64,000 nucleotides of DNA from Morganella psychrotolerans (GCF_001676055.1 NZ_LZEX01000012.1:310001-374000); one strand, 5' to 3'; positions 18,445-27,823 are shown, counted from the first letter of the stretch. The notes: generated by a model not told the origin, from the sequence alone. Made by a program: numbers and translations.

Positions 18445-20637
18445 ATGTCTGTGAATAAACAACAAGTATTTAAAAAATCGTTATTAGTATTAATGTTTTT
18501 TTCAGGAACCTCATTTTCTTTTGCCGCAATGGATTATGAACTGTCGGCTCTTGAAACGAGCGGGCAAGCAACTGCAATTTCGGCTGACGGCAGTATTGTC
18601 GGGGGTACCTATGAAATCGCGTCTGACAGTTACCGTCCTTTTCTGATAAAAAATGGTCAATCTGTTGATTTATCAGAAATACAGAAAGAAGGGAAAAGTA
18701 CATATATTACAGGGATCTCTGCTGACGGAAATATCATCACGGGCTCTATCCGTGATATGGGTAGTGACGGAGTATCACAGGCTTATATTTATAATACGGA
18801 TACCGGATATCTGTATTTATCTGATAGTAAATCATACGGGAACGCCGCTTCAATTGCGATTTCAGGTGATGGAAAAATGATGGTTGGTATTGCTGACAAC
18901 CGTGCATTTCGTTTTTCTGAAGAGAAAGGTTTTTCACTTTTAGATTCAGGCAATACTGCGTTTTCCAGTGCTAATGGCGTAAATACTGATGGTAGCGTTA
19001 TTGTCGGCAGGTCGACAAATAAACAAAATAATTTACAGGCATTTAAATATACTGATTCAACTGGTGTTGTTAGTTTAGGTACGTTAATTAAAGATAATAA
19101 GGGTGAATCAAGTGCAAATGCTATTTCTTCAAATGGTCTTGTGACGGTTGGCTGGTCTTTTGCCAATGAAAATGATGATATGCATGCTTTCCGTCATACG
19201 GATATTGAGGGAATGCGTGATCTCGGGACATTAAGAAAAGATAACAGCGGCTTTTCAACGGCATCTTCTGTCTCCCGTGATGGTCAGTTTATTGTCGGGT
19301 CGTCATCAAATGAAGATGATTATTCACGCGCATTTGTGTATGTATCAGATGAGAAGAAGATGTATGAATTAAAACCGTTAGAGAATAATCTGACGGGTGA
19401 GTCGAGTGCTGAAGCTATTTCTGATGACGGTAAAGTGGTGGCGGGTTATGTTCAGGGCGATAATAACGAAACCACAGCTGTTTTATGGAAGCTGAATTAT
19501 ACACCGGAACAGATAATACCGCCTGAACCTGTAATACCGCTGACGCCACTTGAGCCGTCAAAACCGGAAATCCCGGTGACGCCGCTGGAGCCATCGAAGC
19601 CGGAAATCCCCGTGACACCGCTGGAGCCGTCAAAACCGGTAATCCCCGTGACGCCACTTGAGCCGTCAAAACCGGTGATACCGCTGACGCCACTTGAGCC
19701 ATCAAAGCCGATTGAAGTGAATAAGACCCGCAAAACTCTTGATAAGATGGCGAATAGCAGTGACCAGATTTTGGATCTTTATCAAACGGCACTATATAAC
19801 CTGGCCGACAGCCGTTGCCAGATGGGCAGTGACAGTTATTGTGTCGGTTTATTCACGCAGTATGACAGTGTGCAGCAAAACAACCGTGTTGCGACCGGTT
19901 TATTTGGTTCATTCCGTTTACGTGCAGAAAACTGGACAACGGGCGCGTCTTTAAATTTTGCCAATAATACTAATTTGGCTGAAGGTTATGATACCCGGGG
20001 AAGTAATCATCCTGCTGTAGGTGCCTGGTTGCGTTATCAGGAGAATATGGATAATACCGGACTCAATTCTGAGCTTTCTGCTGCATTCTTACAGCAGGGA
20101 CTGGAGATTACGCGCAAAGCTCAAAAAAATTCCGAGGAAGGGAAAGGATATTCGGATATCAAAGGCTATTATGTCAGCTTACAGACGGGTTATGGTATTG
20201 CGCTCAGTGAACAGACTAACATAACACCGTTAGCAGCACTCAAATACCATGATGTAAGCCGCGCCGGCTATACTGAATCTGATAATATTAATTTCCCTGC
20301 AGTTTATGGCCGGGCAGGAAATAAAAACCTTGATTTACAGCTTGGTGTTAATATAAATCATCGCGTTAATGAAAGTATCGAACTTGATGGCGGCATTGGT
20401 GCGGATATCCGGATTAATCATAAACGTGATGATTTTACAGGGCTTATCCGCTATGTGAACGATTCAGATTATATTTACTACCGCGGGGAAAGCCAGAGTG
20501 TAAAACCTTATGTTCATGCGGGTCTGAATTATGCGATTACACCTGATTCCACGCTGCGCGCAAATGTGGGCTACCACACTACGGATTATCGTAATGACGG
20601 TGTGCAGGTTGGTCTGAATTACTCTTATCATTGGTGA
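18445..20637 (+). CDS. HAF-repeat autotransporter with proline-rich linker
   Basis: This 730-residue type Va autotransporter is predicted to reach the cell surface. It has a signal peptide (about 1-28, ending SFSFAA). The passenger holds seven spaced motifs of the type S-x-DG-x-hh-VG (ISADGSIVGG, ISADGNIITG, ISGDGKMMVG, VNTDGSVIVG, VSRDGQFIVG and others). These are extracellular HAF-type repeats likely to form a beta-propeller. A linker of five 12-residue Pro-rich repeats (362-421) is followed by an autotransporter barrel (about 450-730) ending in aromatic Trp. No catalytic site was seen, so an adhesive role is inferred. The upstream repeat array and MrpJ-like gene suggest regulated expression. 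Confidence 0.88.
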   Translation: MSVNKQQVFKKSLLVLMFFSGTSFSFAAMDYELSALETSGQATAISADGSIVGGTYEIASDSYRPFLIKNGQSVDLSEIQKEGKSTYITGISADGNIITGSIRDMGSDGVSQAYIYNTDTGYLYLSDSKSYGNAASIAISGDGKMMVGIADNRAFRFSEEKGFSLLDSGNTAFSSANGVNTDGSVIVGRSTNKQNNLQAFKYTDSTGVVSLGTLIKDNKGESSANAISSNGLVTVGWSFANENDDMHAFRHTDIEGMRDLGTLRKDNSGFSTASSVSRDGQFIVGSSSNEDDYSRAFVYVSDEKKMYELKPLENNLTGESSAEAISDDGKVVAGYVQGDNNETTAVLWKLNYTPEQIIPPEPVIPLTPLEPSKPEIPVTPLEPSKPEIPVTPLEPSKPVIPVTPLEPSKPVIPLTPLEPSKPIEVNKTRKTLDKMANSSDQILDLYQTALYNLADSRCQMGSDSYCVGLFTQYDSVQQNNRVATGLFGSFRLRAENWTTGASLNFANNTNLAEGYDTRGSNHPAVGAWLRYQENMDNTGLNSELSAAFLQQGLEITRKAQKNSEEGKGYSDIKGYYVSLQTGYGIALSEQTNITPLAALKYHDVSRAGYTESDNINFPAVYGRAGNKNLDLQLGVNINHRVNESIELDGGIGADIRINHKRDDFTGLIRYVNDSDYIYYRGESQSVKPYVHAGLNYAITPDSTLRANVGYHTTDYRNDGVQVGLNYSYHW
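19528..19707 (+). repeat. Five 36-base in-gene tandem repeats encoding P-x-IP-x-TPLEPSK
   Basis: Five consecutive 36-base units encode 12-residue blocks P(V/E)IP(L/V)TPLEPSK in the autotransporter linker. The copies differ at synonymous sites and at the V/E and L/V positions. Unit number could vary between strains and alter linker length without changing the frame. Confidence 0.9.
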
Positions 20638-20678
20638 TATACATTAATCATTCAGAATACTGAATATTCTGCACAAAA

Positions 20679-20709
20679 ATATCCGGCAATGCGTTTATTG
20701 CCGGATATT
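20679..20709 (+). terminator. Inverted repeat after autotransporter, probable terminator
   Basis: ATATCCGGCAAT / ATTGCCGGATAT forms a 12-pair stem about 40 bases after the stop. A smaller CAGAATA / TATTCTG hairpin precedes it. There is no strong T tail. Confidence 0.6.
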
Positions 20710-20905
20710 CTCCGATACTTCCTGCCAAAATCATCCTATGCGTTTTAATTTCATTTTTGTGAGTTTAAGTGAAGTTAAAATCTGCAAATGCAGCTTTTGT
20801 TAGTGTCATTGCCTTTATTTTAGTTGCCTGAAAAAAATAAATTACTTCTGGATTGGCAGGTTTATAATCCTGACAATCAATTGACTTATATGCAGTGACA
20901 GATAG

Positions 20906-21838
20906 ATGGACGTTATCAGTATTATTATATCGGCGGGTAAATCATCCGTTGATGTAGCGCTTTATACTTTATTACCGATTATGGTCGTGATGCTGATCAT
21001 AATGAAGTACCTCTCCGTCAGAGGTGTCCTGGATGTGATAGTCCGCTGGCTGGCGCCATTACTCAAACCATTCGGATTGACCGGCATGAGTGCGTTTGCA
21101 CTGATCCAGATAAATTTTGTCAGCTTTGCGGCTCCTCTCGCAACATTATCCATTATGGACAAGCGGGGTGTTTCTGATCGTCATATGGCGGCGACACTGG
21201 CGATGTGTTTTGCAATGGGGCAGGGAAATGTATTTTATCCCTTAATGCCGTTTGGTTTGCACTGGATGACATCAATCTCAATCTCAATACTCGGTGGTTT
21301 ATGTGCGGCGGCATTTACCTGGTATATTACCGGGCGAAAATTGTCGGCAGTTGAAACAACCAGCGCAGAACCGCTTCCGGATGCCGAACAAAATAATCAG
21401 GGGCTGTTGTCTGTTATAAACAGTGCAGGAGCCGATGCTATTCGTCTGGCGCTCGGGGCAATCCCGATGCTTATTTTGTCATTAAGTATTGTGGGGCTTA
21501 TGCAGTCTGCCGGGCTGATTGAATGGCTCCATCATATATTGATGCCTTTACTTCAGTTATTACATATTCCTGATATTTTTGTTCTTCCTGCCCTGGTGAA
21601 ATGTGTGGCCGGAGGAACAGCATATTTTGGTGTAATATCGGATTTGGCTCAGCAGGGAATGGTCACGGCAAATCAGATAAATGCATCTGCGGGGTTATTA
21701 ATCCAGACGTTTGACCTGCCGGGGATTGGTATTTTTCTGGGAATAAGCTCCCGGTTTGTCCGTTTATTCAGATATGTTATTCCTGCTGTGCTTGTCGGAA
21801 TTTTGCTGCGGACTGTTTTGCATATCATCCTGTTTTAA
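20906..21838 (+). CDS. Nucleoside-recognition (Gate) domain membrane protein
   Basis: This 310-residue polytopic inner-membrane protein has two Gate/nucleoside-recognition units. Each is built on a helix followed by a conserved polar segment: INFVSFAAPLATLSIMD and MGQGNVFYPLMPFG in the first half, KCVAGGTAYFGVISDLAQQG and QTFDLPGIGIFLGISSR in the second. Roughly eight membrane helices are visible. The family is related to NupC-type and spore-maturation SpmA/B proteins. The substrate is unknown. It stands alone between two hairpins. Confidence 0.75.
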   Translation: MDVISIIISAGKSSVDVALYTLLPIMVVMLIIMKYLSVRGVLDVIVRWLAPLLKPFGLTGMSAFALIQINFVSFAAPLATLSIMDKRGVSDRHMAATLAMCFAMGQGNVFYPLMPFGLHWMTSISISILGGLCAAAFTWYITGRKLSAVETTSAEPLPDAEQNNQGLLSVINSAGADAIRLALGAIPMLILSLSIVGLMQSAGLIEWLHHILMPLLQLLHIPDIFVLPALVKCVAGGTAYFGVISDLAQQGMVTANQINASAGLLIQTFDLPGIGIFLGISSRFVRLFRYVIPAVLVGILLRTVLHIILF

Positions 21839-21855
21839 AGCGGACATAAATAACG

Positions 21856-21883
21856 GAGGTGGCGGCAGATATAGCGCCACCTC
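21856..21883. terminator. Bidirectional terminator between the Gate protein and yoaG
   Basis: Perfect nine-pair stem GAGGTGGCG / CGCCACCTC between convergent stops. Confidence 0.75.
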
Positions 21884-21901
21884 ACTGTATCTGTTTGCTG
21901 T

Positions 21902-22246
21902 TTACCAGCCGCAGATATTGATTTCTTCATCCATATCATAACCACGTATGATGTTTATCAGGTCTTTAATGACCTGCGAGGTTATTTCCGGATCGGATAA
22001 AGCATCAACGGACTCAATCTCTTTATCAACAGAAACACCATTGTTCTGATTTGTGATGGTGACAGTGAATGTACTGCCATTGATACTCTCTTTTCTTCCT
22101 AATTCTTTGATTAGAAATGACATTTCTTCATTCGCTATCTCAGGAATGTAGAGTTTTTTCGGATTAAGAAAGACTTTTTCCGCCTTAACCTTATTAACAT
22201 CATTGATGAGCGCCAGCAGATAACCTTTATTTTCTTCATTCATCAT
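21902..22246 (-). CDS. yoaG: YoaG-like protein with an extra N-terminal segment
   Basis: Residues about 57-114 align with the whole 60-residue E. coli YoaG (TFTVTITNQNNGVSVD, EITSQVIKDLINIIRGYD, ending ICGW). The N-terminal ~55 residues (LLALINDVNKVKAEKVFLNP and onward) have no counterpart in E. coli YoaG. YoaG is a small protein of unknown activity made with YeaR under nitrate, nitrite or NO control. The ATG follows the yeaR stop by four bases and uses GAGGAG inside the yeaR end, so the two are translationally linked. The extension is in frame and has no obvious frameshift. Confidence 0.85.
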   Translation of the reverse strand: MMNEENKGYLLALINDVNKVKAEKVFLNPKKLYIPEIANEEMSFLIKELGRKESINGSTFTVTITNQNNGVSVDKEIESVDALSDPEITSQVIKDLINIIRGYDMDEEINICGW

Positions 22247-22250
22247 TGTG

Positions 22251-22583
22251 TTACTCCTCAGTCAGAATTTCCGGTGCGACATAAAAATCGACATTAAATA
22301 CCGTATCCTCTGTCATCGCTTCTATCCGGTGCCAGGTTTCGGGAGGAAATACACCGAACTGACCGGCCTCAATAACCAGCGTGTCTGTCGGTTCCGGACT
22401 TATTTCATCAGCATAGGCATAATAAACGATGGTTCCCTGCATAACAGAGAGCTTTGGATAAACGCCCTGGCGTGTACCTTTGTCCAGGTGCCTCTGCCAG
22501 ATAGATTTCGGGGCTGTCTCTTTGGTCCAGAGAGGGGTGCTGCGGATATGAATATAATGTGTGGGTATAATAATGCGATCCAT
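22251..22583 (-). CDS. yeaR: YeaR, DUF1971 nitrosative-stress protein
   Basis: This 110-residue cupin-like DUF1971 protein is homologous to E. coli YeaR and to the N-terminal part of some TehB proteins. YIHIRSTPLWTKETAP, RHLDKGTR-GVYPKLSVM, IEAGQFGVFPPETWHRIEAM and NVDFYVAPE are conserved. Start 22583 has AGGAG seven bases upstream; six further codons upstream are unlikely. In E. coli yeaR-yoaG is induced by nitrate/NarL and derepressed by NO through NsrR. The NsrR-type box upstream suggests the same NO response here. Confidence 0.92.
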   Translation of the reverse strand: MDRIIIPTHYIHIRSTPLWTKETAPKSIWQRHLDKGTRQGVYPKLSVMQGTIVYYAYADEISPEPTDTLVIEAGQFGVFPPETWHRIEAMTEDTVFNVDFYVAPEILTEE

Positions 22584-22645
22584 CTTTTTTCTCCTGAACA
22601 TGAACGCATGTTTAGGGAACTATCTTATGAAATTTATCAGATATA

Positions 22646-22668
22646 AAAAAGCATTTTAAATGCATCTT
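22646..22668 (-). promoter_or_regulatory. NsrR operator upstream of yeaR-yoaG
   Basis: On the yeaR strand, AAGATGCATTT-A-AAATGCTTTTT closely matches the NsrR consensus of two inverted AAGATGCATTT half-sites. It lies about 65 bases before the yeaR start, where it would overlap the promoter. Confidence 0.82.
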
Positions 22669-22688
22669 TTAAACAAATAGCACAAAAT

Positions 22689-22722
22689 CCCCGTCAGTTG
22701 TTGAATGAACAGACCAGCGGGG
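22689..22722 (-). terminator. Possible terminator of the fimbrial operon
   Basis: CCCCG / CGGGG inverted repeat with further partial pairing (CTGGTCTGTT / AACAACTGA) just after the last fimbrial gene. On the minus strand it is followed by ATTTTG. Confidence 0.5.
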
Positions 22723-22739
22723 AGCATCGTAACGGGGAA

Positions 22740-23273
22740 TTACTCGTAAGTAATCATAAAGGTTGCATCAGCATCGGCTGTGCCGGGTGTCGGTTGACTG
22801 CCTGTGGCAATATAGTTTGCATAAAACTGAGCTTGTCCGTTTCCGTTAATATCCATGGCAATTTTCGGGCTTTTGGTATCAAGCGGCAGTCGTTTTTTCT
22901 GGCTGTCCAATATTTCAACCGCTACTGATTTTGCGGCAGCTGCTCCTTCTGTGAGCGCCAGCAAGGTATTATCCTGCTTATCTTTTTTTCCGCTGAAGAC
23001 AATTGTAACGGAAGAAGAGGGCGGGCAATTTTGCAGCTGAAAACCAAATGGCATTGATTGGGTTCTGTCGCCTGTTGCTTTCAGGTGTTTTAGTGGCCAG
23101 CGTCCCAGGTTAACTTTTTTATTTGCCTGAGAAACTTCCACACCACAGGTATAAGCCACAATTTCACCTGATAACCGAAGATTTACTCTGCCGAGTTCAT
23201 AAGCGGCTGCAAAGTGCGGGCTGAGGAATCCGGATGCTATTATCAGTAATGCCGGATTTAATATTTTTTTCAT
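22740..23273 (-). CDS. Type 1-like fimbrial minor subunit
   Basis: This 177-residue secreted pilin belongs to the FimA/MrpA class. It has a signal peptide of about 24 residues (ending AAAYE), then SGEIVAYTCGVEV with the first Cys of the pilin disulfide and LQNCPPSSS with the second. The C-terminal AQFYANYIATG...PGTADADATFMITYE is the donor-strand-exchange region with the penultimate Tyr. It is the last gene of the chaperone-usher operon, eight bases after the adhesin gene. A tip or terminator pilin role is inferred. Confidence 0.85.
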   Translation of the reverse strand: MKKILNPALLIIASGFLSPHFAAAYELGRVNLRLSGEIVAYTCGVEVSQANKKVNLGRWPLKHLKATGDRTQSMPFGFQLQNCPPSSSVTIVFSGKKDKQDNTLLALTEGAAAAKSVAVEILDSQKKRLPLDTKSPKIAMDINGNGQAQFYANYIATGSQPTPGTADADATFMITYE

Positions 23274-23281
23274 TGTCCGGC

Positions 23282-24283
23282 CTATTGATAGTCAACGCGT
23301 AAATAACCACGGGATTCAAACCTGCCTTCTTTCGGTTTATTTCCTGTCACACTGACAGGCCAGGCTGTAATAGTAGTACGGGAAGCACCGGTGCCATCCA
23401 GCTGAAAAGGAATAAGGCTGCTGACATTATTCGGTGTTAATGCGTTACCGCTGCTGTCACCGACCATAAACCCGACATCCGGATTATCCGAGACAATCAT
23501 TTTCCCCTGAACTTTTTCAGCTTCAATACGTAATGTCAGATAGGCTTTTGCGTCGATATTAGTGCACTGTATCGCCAGATTTTCTGTTTTCTTATTCACA
23601 CCATCCGGTTTATTACCGGCACCGGCCTGGCTGAAAAGCTGAGAACCAATTTTACCGAAATCGATAACAACAATGTCATTAACGCCAATTTTACAGTTTT
23701 GCGGAACGTTAATATTACCACTGTAACTGATGGTATAAACCGGTGTACTTAATGCCTCGCCATAATTTGTGGTGACATACACGGTAAAGAGTGTTTTTTT
23801 CGGAATGACAACCTGGTCAACAAAACGGCGCGTAACTTTCAGGTGGAAAATAAAATTACTGTCCTGGATCCCGAACGGTTTTCCTAATACCACGTTAGGG
23901 TGCATGCCCATCTGGACATAATTCTGTGGCGGATAAAATGTACCGGAAGAACTGTCAGTAATACTCATTGCACCAATCAGATAATCATTGAGCCTCAGAT
24001 ATTTATAGTTTCCTACTGTTTCCACCACGGGGGTATTTGCCACATAGCTTCGCATCGTGGTGCTGTTTCCCTTATGCTTCGGGCATATACCGTCGACCCG
24101 CTCGGCAAAGTTTTTAGACATTTGCACGACCTGGCCGACCTGGTTATTTGCGGAAGAAAAGCTTTTTGACAGGTCATAATATACTTCACCGACTCCGCCG
24201 GAGGCATTACTGCATATCACCGCAAGTGCCGGGAGAGGTAAAAATGTCATTAATAACGGAGCCCAATATATTTTTTTCATCAT
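23282..24283 (-). CDS. Two-domain fimbrial adhesin
   Basis: This ~333-residue protein starts at ATG 24283, after the usher stop, and has a signal peptide ending ALA. Residues about 23-190 form a variable lectin-like domain with no recognisable subtype. The C-terminal ~150 residues are a pilin domain (PQNCKIG...VIDFGKIG, LAIQCTNIDAKAYLTLRIE, GRFESRGYLRVDYQ) with paired cysteines. This architecture is that of FimH/MrpH/StbD-like tip adhesins. A frame seven codons longer overlaps the usher stop and is less likely. The receptor cannot be predicted. Confidence 0.83.
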   Translation of the reverse strand: MMKKIYWAPLLMTFLPLPALAVICSNASGGVGEVYYDLSKSFSSANNQVGQVVQMSKNFAERVDGICPKHKGNSTTMRSYVANTPVVETVGNYKYLRLNDYLIGAMSITDSSSGTFYPPQNYVQMGMHPNVVLGKPFGIQDSNFIFHLKVTRRFVDQVVIPKKTLFTVYVTTNYGEALSTPVYTISYSGNINVPQNCKIGVNDIVVIDFGKIGSQLFSQAGAGNKPDGVNKKTENLAIQCTNIDAKAYLTLRIEAEKVQGKMIVSDNPDVGFMVGDSSGNALTPNNVSSLIPFQLDGTGASRTTITAWPVSVTGNKPKEGRFESRGYLRVDYQ

Positions 24284-24290
24284 TAACTCT

Positions 24291-26879
24291 CTATTTACAT
24301 TCAAGCGCTGTGCGGAGGAACGGCCCGTTTAATTCCTGACGGGTAAAGTCATAAGCCGTGGTGCATTGGTCAGCGGGGGTATTTCCCCATTGCACAAGAA
24401 GTTTTCCGCTTAGTGGCAGACCGGTCAGATACACACGTCCGTCATCAGCGACGATACTGTTTATCTGCGAGCCGGTTTCCTGCACCATACTGCCGAAGCG
24501 GATTGGTTTGCCATTATGGGTCAGCGTGATAAGTGCGCGGATACCGATACTGGTATCAAATGATGCGCGGACAACAGCACCACTGACCGGCACGACATTC
24601 TGCACATTGTTTTTAATCTCGGTATTATCACTGAATGAGTCAGGATTCAGTGCGATACGGTTGTTCCGGTAAGCTGAGGCATAGGGTACGAGAGCGTAAC
24701 CGCGCCAGTCCGTTTTCACTCCGGTATAGTTCTCGACAGAAACACCGGCGGCACCCGGTGCTTTAACCAGTACCGTGGTTTCATTCAGAGATTGTCCTAA
24801 TGTGATCCCGTTTTCATGCACCAGTAATGCACCGGAAGCCCGGTAGTTTAGTTGGTTCTGATCCGGATCATAGTTATAGCTGACCCCGAAATCGCCATAT
24901 GTGCCCTGATAATCGAGACCGGCTGAACCGTTATAGCCCTGCTGGCTGATATGTCCCTGCGAAACGGTATAACTCAGGTTTCTGTCTTCCAGAAGTGTTC
25001 CGTTAATGCCGGCACGATACGCTTTCCGTCCGCCGGAGTTATTAGTGGCAGAGAAGGTGGCGTAAGCATTATTAAAGGCGCTGTTACTCCGTGCATTTCC
25101 GGATGAAAATGAAGAGAACGGAACAGAAATATTCATTGAGATCATGTTATCGCGATCTTTAATTTCCAGTGCTTTGGTGGTGCTCAGTGAAATTGAATAA
25201 TTCATACCATTCCAGCTGTTGGAATAACCTGCCTGATACCATTCGTCTTTACCGCTTTTATCCCAGTACGATTGCTGGTTACCGGATAAATACAGTGACC
25301 CGTAGTTATCGAATGATTGCGAAAGATTGACCTGGAAGCGGCCTTTTTTGTTATAAAGCAGATTATGGTAATTAATAATAATCGGCTTGTTGTTATCACC
25401 TTCTTCGCCGTCAGGCGCAAATTCATAGCCGCTCATCTGTTTATATGCGACGTCATTTAACGTATAAAAACCTTTGGTGGAATAACGGTAACCTAATAAC
25501 TGGAATGTTGTTCCGGTAGTATTCAGTGATTTTGCATAAAGGAAACGTAATGACTGGCCTTTATGACGGGAGCCATCAGCTAATTCACTGTTTGCATGGG
25601 TAATATCAAATGAAAATGCACCAAATTGTCCGATGTTCTGGCCAACACCCACCAATATGGCTTTATATTTATTGGCAAGTTGTGTCCCGGTATAGACAGA
25701 TACATCACGTGATAAACCGGCCAGCAATGTTGCCTGAACAAATGTCGGTGTATCCTGATTACTGTTCCCGCTGCGGAATTCACCGGCCATAACATCATAT
25801 TTTACCCGGCCTTCACGTTGTAAAACCGGCAATGTTGAATAAGGCACAACATAGCGCTGTGTTGAACCATCATTTTCTTCTACGGTAACCTGTAAGTCAC
25901 CGCTGGATGTGGCTGGGTTTAAGTCATTGATAATAAATGGACCCGGCGGCACATAGACTTGATAAATAACATATCCGTTTTGACGGATAACCACTTTTGC
26001 ATCTGTTTTGGCCATTCCGCGGACCGTCGGCGCATAGCCCTGCTGACTGTCAGGATACATATTATCGACAGAAAACATGCGCACACCACGAAAGCCGGCA
26101 GAATCAAATACATTACCGTCTGAGTTACCATCACCGATAACCAACTGGCTTTTCAGTGCGATTACCGGCCGCTGGACATAATTCATCAGGCTGCGCCACT
26201 GGCTGCTGCTGGTATTTTTATTTTTATTGTAATTCCAGGCGCTTGACTGGCGGAATTGCCAGACACCGAGGTTAAATCCGGAGTTAAGACTGACGTAATA
26301 ACTGCTGGTGTTATCAGAGTTATTATTTCCTGAGGCAAAGTAATTAACAAACAATGCCGGAATACCTGATTCCCATTTATCCGGTGAAATATAACCACGT
26401 GCCTGACCGGACAGGCTGGCCTGCGGAAAACTGACATTCAGGCGTTGTTTCTGAAAGTCAAAATGGTATTCAGATCCGGGTATTTTTTGTGTAAACGGAA
26501 AGCACTGTTTTTCCTGATCGGTTAATTCTTCCGGTTTTGCGATAGTCACGCCGAAACCGGTAATTGTGTCTGCACTAAAGCAGGGAAATAAAACCGGTTC
26601 ACCGTCTTTATTTTTATGTTCGGTAAAGGTTATCTCTGATGATGAAACAAACTCACCATTAACCGATACTTCAACCAGATAATTTCCGGGCGGCTGATAA
26701 CCGCCGGTTTCAAAACGGGACAGATCTGATACATCCGTGTCAGAGAGGTCGTCAGACAAAAAGGCGGCATTAAAGGAGGGTTTTGCACCAGCGGTTCCCG
26801 CAGGCAAAAGATAGGCTACTGCTGCAAGCACAGCAATATAAACCGGTGTGTAAGTGAAAACCTTTTTAATGTTACTCAT
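24291..26879 (-). CDS. Fimbrial outer-membrane usher
   Basis: This 862-residue usher of the FimD/PapC family is the outer-membrane pore that orders and secretes subunits. Domain order is signal peptide (to about 32), N-terminal chaperone-binding domain (SFNAAFLSDDLSDTDVSDLSRFE), a 24-strand barrel, and a plug inside PPGPFIINDLNPATSSGDLQVTVEENDGS (partly quoted). Two C-terminal domains follow (GALVRASFD-type GAVVRASFDT and QWG...C...C). Full length with no break. It is flanked by the chaperone upstream and adhesin downstream, the usual operon order. Confidence 0.95.
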   Translation of the reverse strand: MSNIKKVFTYTPVYIAVLAAVAYLLPAGTAGAKPSFNAAFLSDDLSDTDVSDLSRFETGGYQPPGNYLVEVSVNGEFVSSSEITFTEHKNKDGEPVLFPCFSADTITGFGVTIAKPEELTDQEKQCFPFTQKIPGSEYHFDFQKQRLNVSFPQASLSGQARGYISPDKWESGIPALFVNYFASGNNNSDNTSSYYVSLNSGFNLGVWQFRQSSAWNYNKNKNTSSSQWRSLMNYVQRPVIALKSQLVIGDGNSDGNVFDSAGFRGVRMFSVDNMYPDSQQGYAPTVRGMAKTDAKVVIRQNGYVIYQVYVPPGPFIINDLNPATSSGDLQVTVEENDGSTQRYVVPYSTLPVLQREGRVKYDVMAGEFRSGNSNQDTPTFVQATLLAGLSRDVSVYTGTQLANKYKAILVGVGQNIGQFGAFSFDITHANSELADGSRHKGQSLRFLYAKSLNTTGTTFQLLGYRYSTKGFYTLNDVAYKQMSGYEFAPDGEEGDNNKPIIINYHNLLYNKKGRFQVNLSQSFDNYGSLYLSGNQQSYWDKSGKDEWYQAGYSNSWNGMNYSISLSTTKALEIKDRDNMISMNISVPFSSFSSGNARSNSAFNNAYATFSATNNSGGRKAYRAGINGTLLEDRNLSYTVSQGHISQQGYNGSAGLDYQGTYGDFGVSYNYDPDQNQLNYRASGALLVHENGITLGQSLNETTVLVKAPGAAGVSVENYTGVKTDWRGYALVPYASAYRNNRIALNPDSFSDNTEIKNNVQNVVPVSGAVVRASFDTSIGIRALITLTHNGKPIRFGSMVQETGSQINSIVADDGRVYLTGLPLSGKLLVQWGNTPADQCTTAYDFTRQELNGPFLRTALECK

Positions 26880-26918
26880 TTCGCCGCATTCCCTGAATAA
26901 AAATTAATCTCTAACGAC

Positions 26919-27614
26919 TTATTTCAGACTGACTTCACGTTGTTTACGTAATCCGCCGTAATCGTTGATAGTTTGGTATGTTATTTTTTGCCCGTTTTTA
27001 CCCTGTATCCGGTGTATGGTAAAAGGGGCAACCATGACATTATCGAGAGAGCGTCCGTCTAAAACGATATTGACAAGGGTGGTGTAATAAGGGGATGGAT
27101 TATCAATATAGATGTCTCCGCCTTTCTGATTTATTTTAATTTTTTCAGCGGCGTCTTCGGTCTGAATTGATAAATTATCCGGTCTGACAAATAATTTTAT
27201 TCGCGATAAAATAGCGAGTTGCAGAACATTTTTTCCTTCAAGTGAATCTTTATCAACAGACGGTATTGCTTTAACATTTAACCAGAAAACAGATTCACGA
27301 TCGTTGGGCAGGTCATCTGCCAAATTAACAATACGCAGAGTGTTTTCGCTGTTTGGTTCCATAACAAACAGTGGCGGTGTAATAACGAAATTTTTCTCTT
27401 TCCCGTTTTCGTTTTCAACCCACGAGTTAATAAGGAAGCGTTCTTTCGGACTGTGGTTAATGACAGATAATGATGTTTGCTTTGCGTTTAAAGGATAAAT
27501 AACACGCGTTGCTCCCAGTGCAATACCGGTATTTTGATTTGAAGCAGAATAAGCAAAGCCTGATATTAATGTGAAAAACAATATCCATGCACTATTTTTA
27601 AAGTAAGAAATCAC
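26919..27614 (-). CDS. Periplasmic fimbrial chaperone
   Basis: This 231-residue PapD/FimC-type chaperone has two immunoglobulin-like domains. It has a signal peptide (about 1-23), the N-terminal strand IALGATRVIYP, and FVITPPLFVMEPNSENTLRIV in domain 1. The family LARSRIKLFVRP motif (here LAILSRIKLFVRP) contains the conserved Arg and Lys region. IDNPSPYYTTLVNI is in domain 2. It folds and caps pilin subunits by donor-strand complementation and delivers them to the usher, whose gene starts 40 bases later. Confidence 0.94.
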   Translation of the reverse strand: MISYFKNSAWILFFTLISGFAYSASNQNTGIALGATRVIYPLNAKQTSLSVINHSPKERFLINSWVENENGKEKNFVITPPLFVMEPNSENTLRIVNLADDLPNDRESVFWLNVKAIPSVDKDSLEGKNVLQLAILSRIKLFVRPDNLSIQTEDAAEKIKINQKGGDIYIDNPSPYYTTLVNIVLDGRSLDNVMVAPFTIHRIQGKNGQKITYQTINDYGGLRKQREVSLK

Positions 27615-27756
27615 AAAGATACCTCTTGATATTTTCTGTCAGAAATAACGCATAGAGTATGGTATTTCATTTTTATAGAATGGCTTGGTAATCAGATAGG
27701 CCATAAATCAGTTACAAAACTCTCTCTGTTCCTTTTTATAAACATGATCCATCGAT

Positions 27757-27779
27757 AAAGTTAATATAAATTAACTTTA
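27757..27779. repeat. Inverted repeat between major pilin and chaperone genes
   Basis: AAAGTTAATATAAATTAACTTT forms a hairpin of about nine pairs after the major pilin stop. It is a plausible partial terminator or mRNA-stabilising structure that keeps subunit mRNA in excess over chaperone and usher. Confidence 0.5.
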
Positions 27780-27823
27780 TACAGAGAGAGATTTTAATTA
27801 TTTAATTACAGATAAATAATCTG

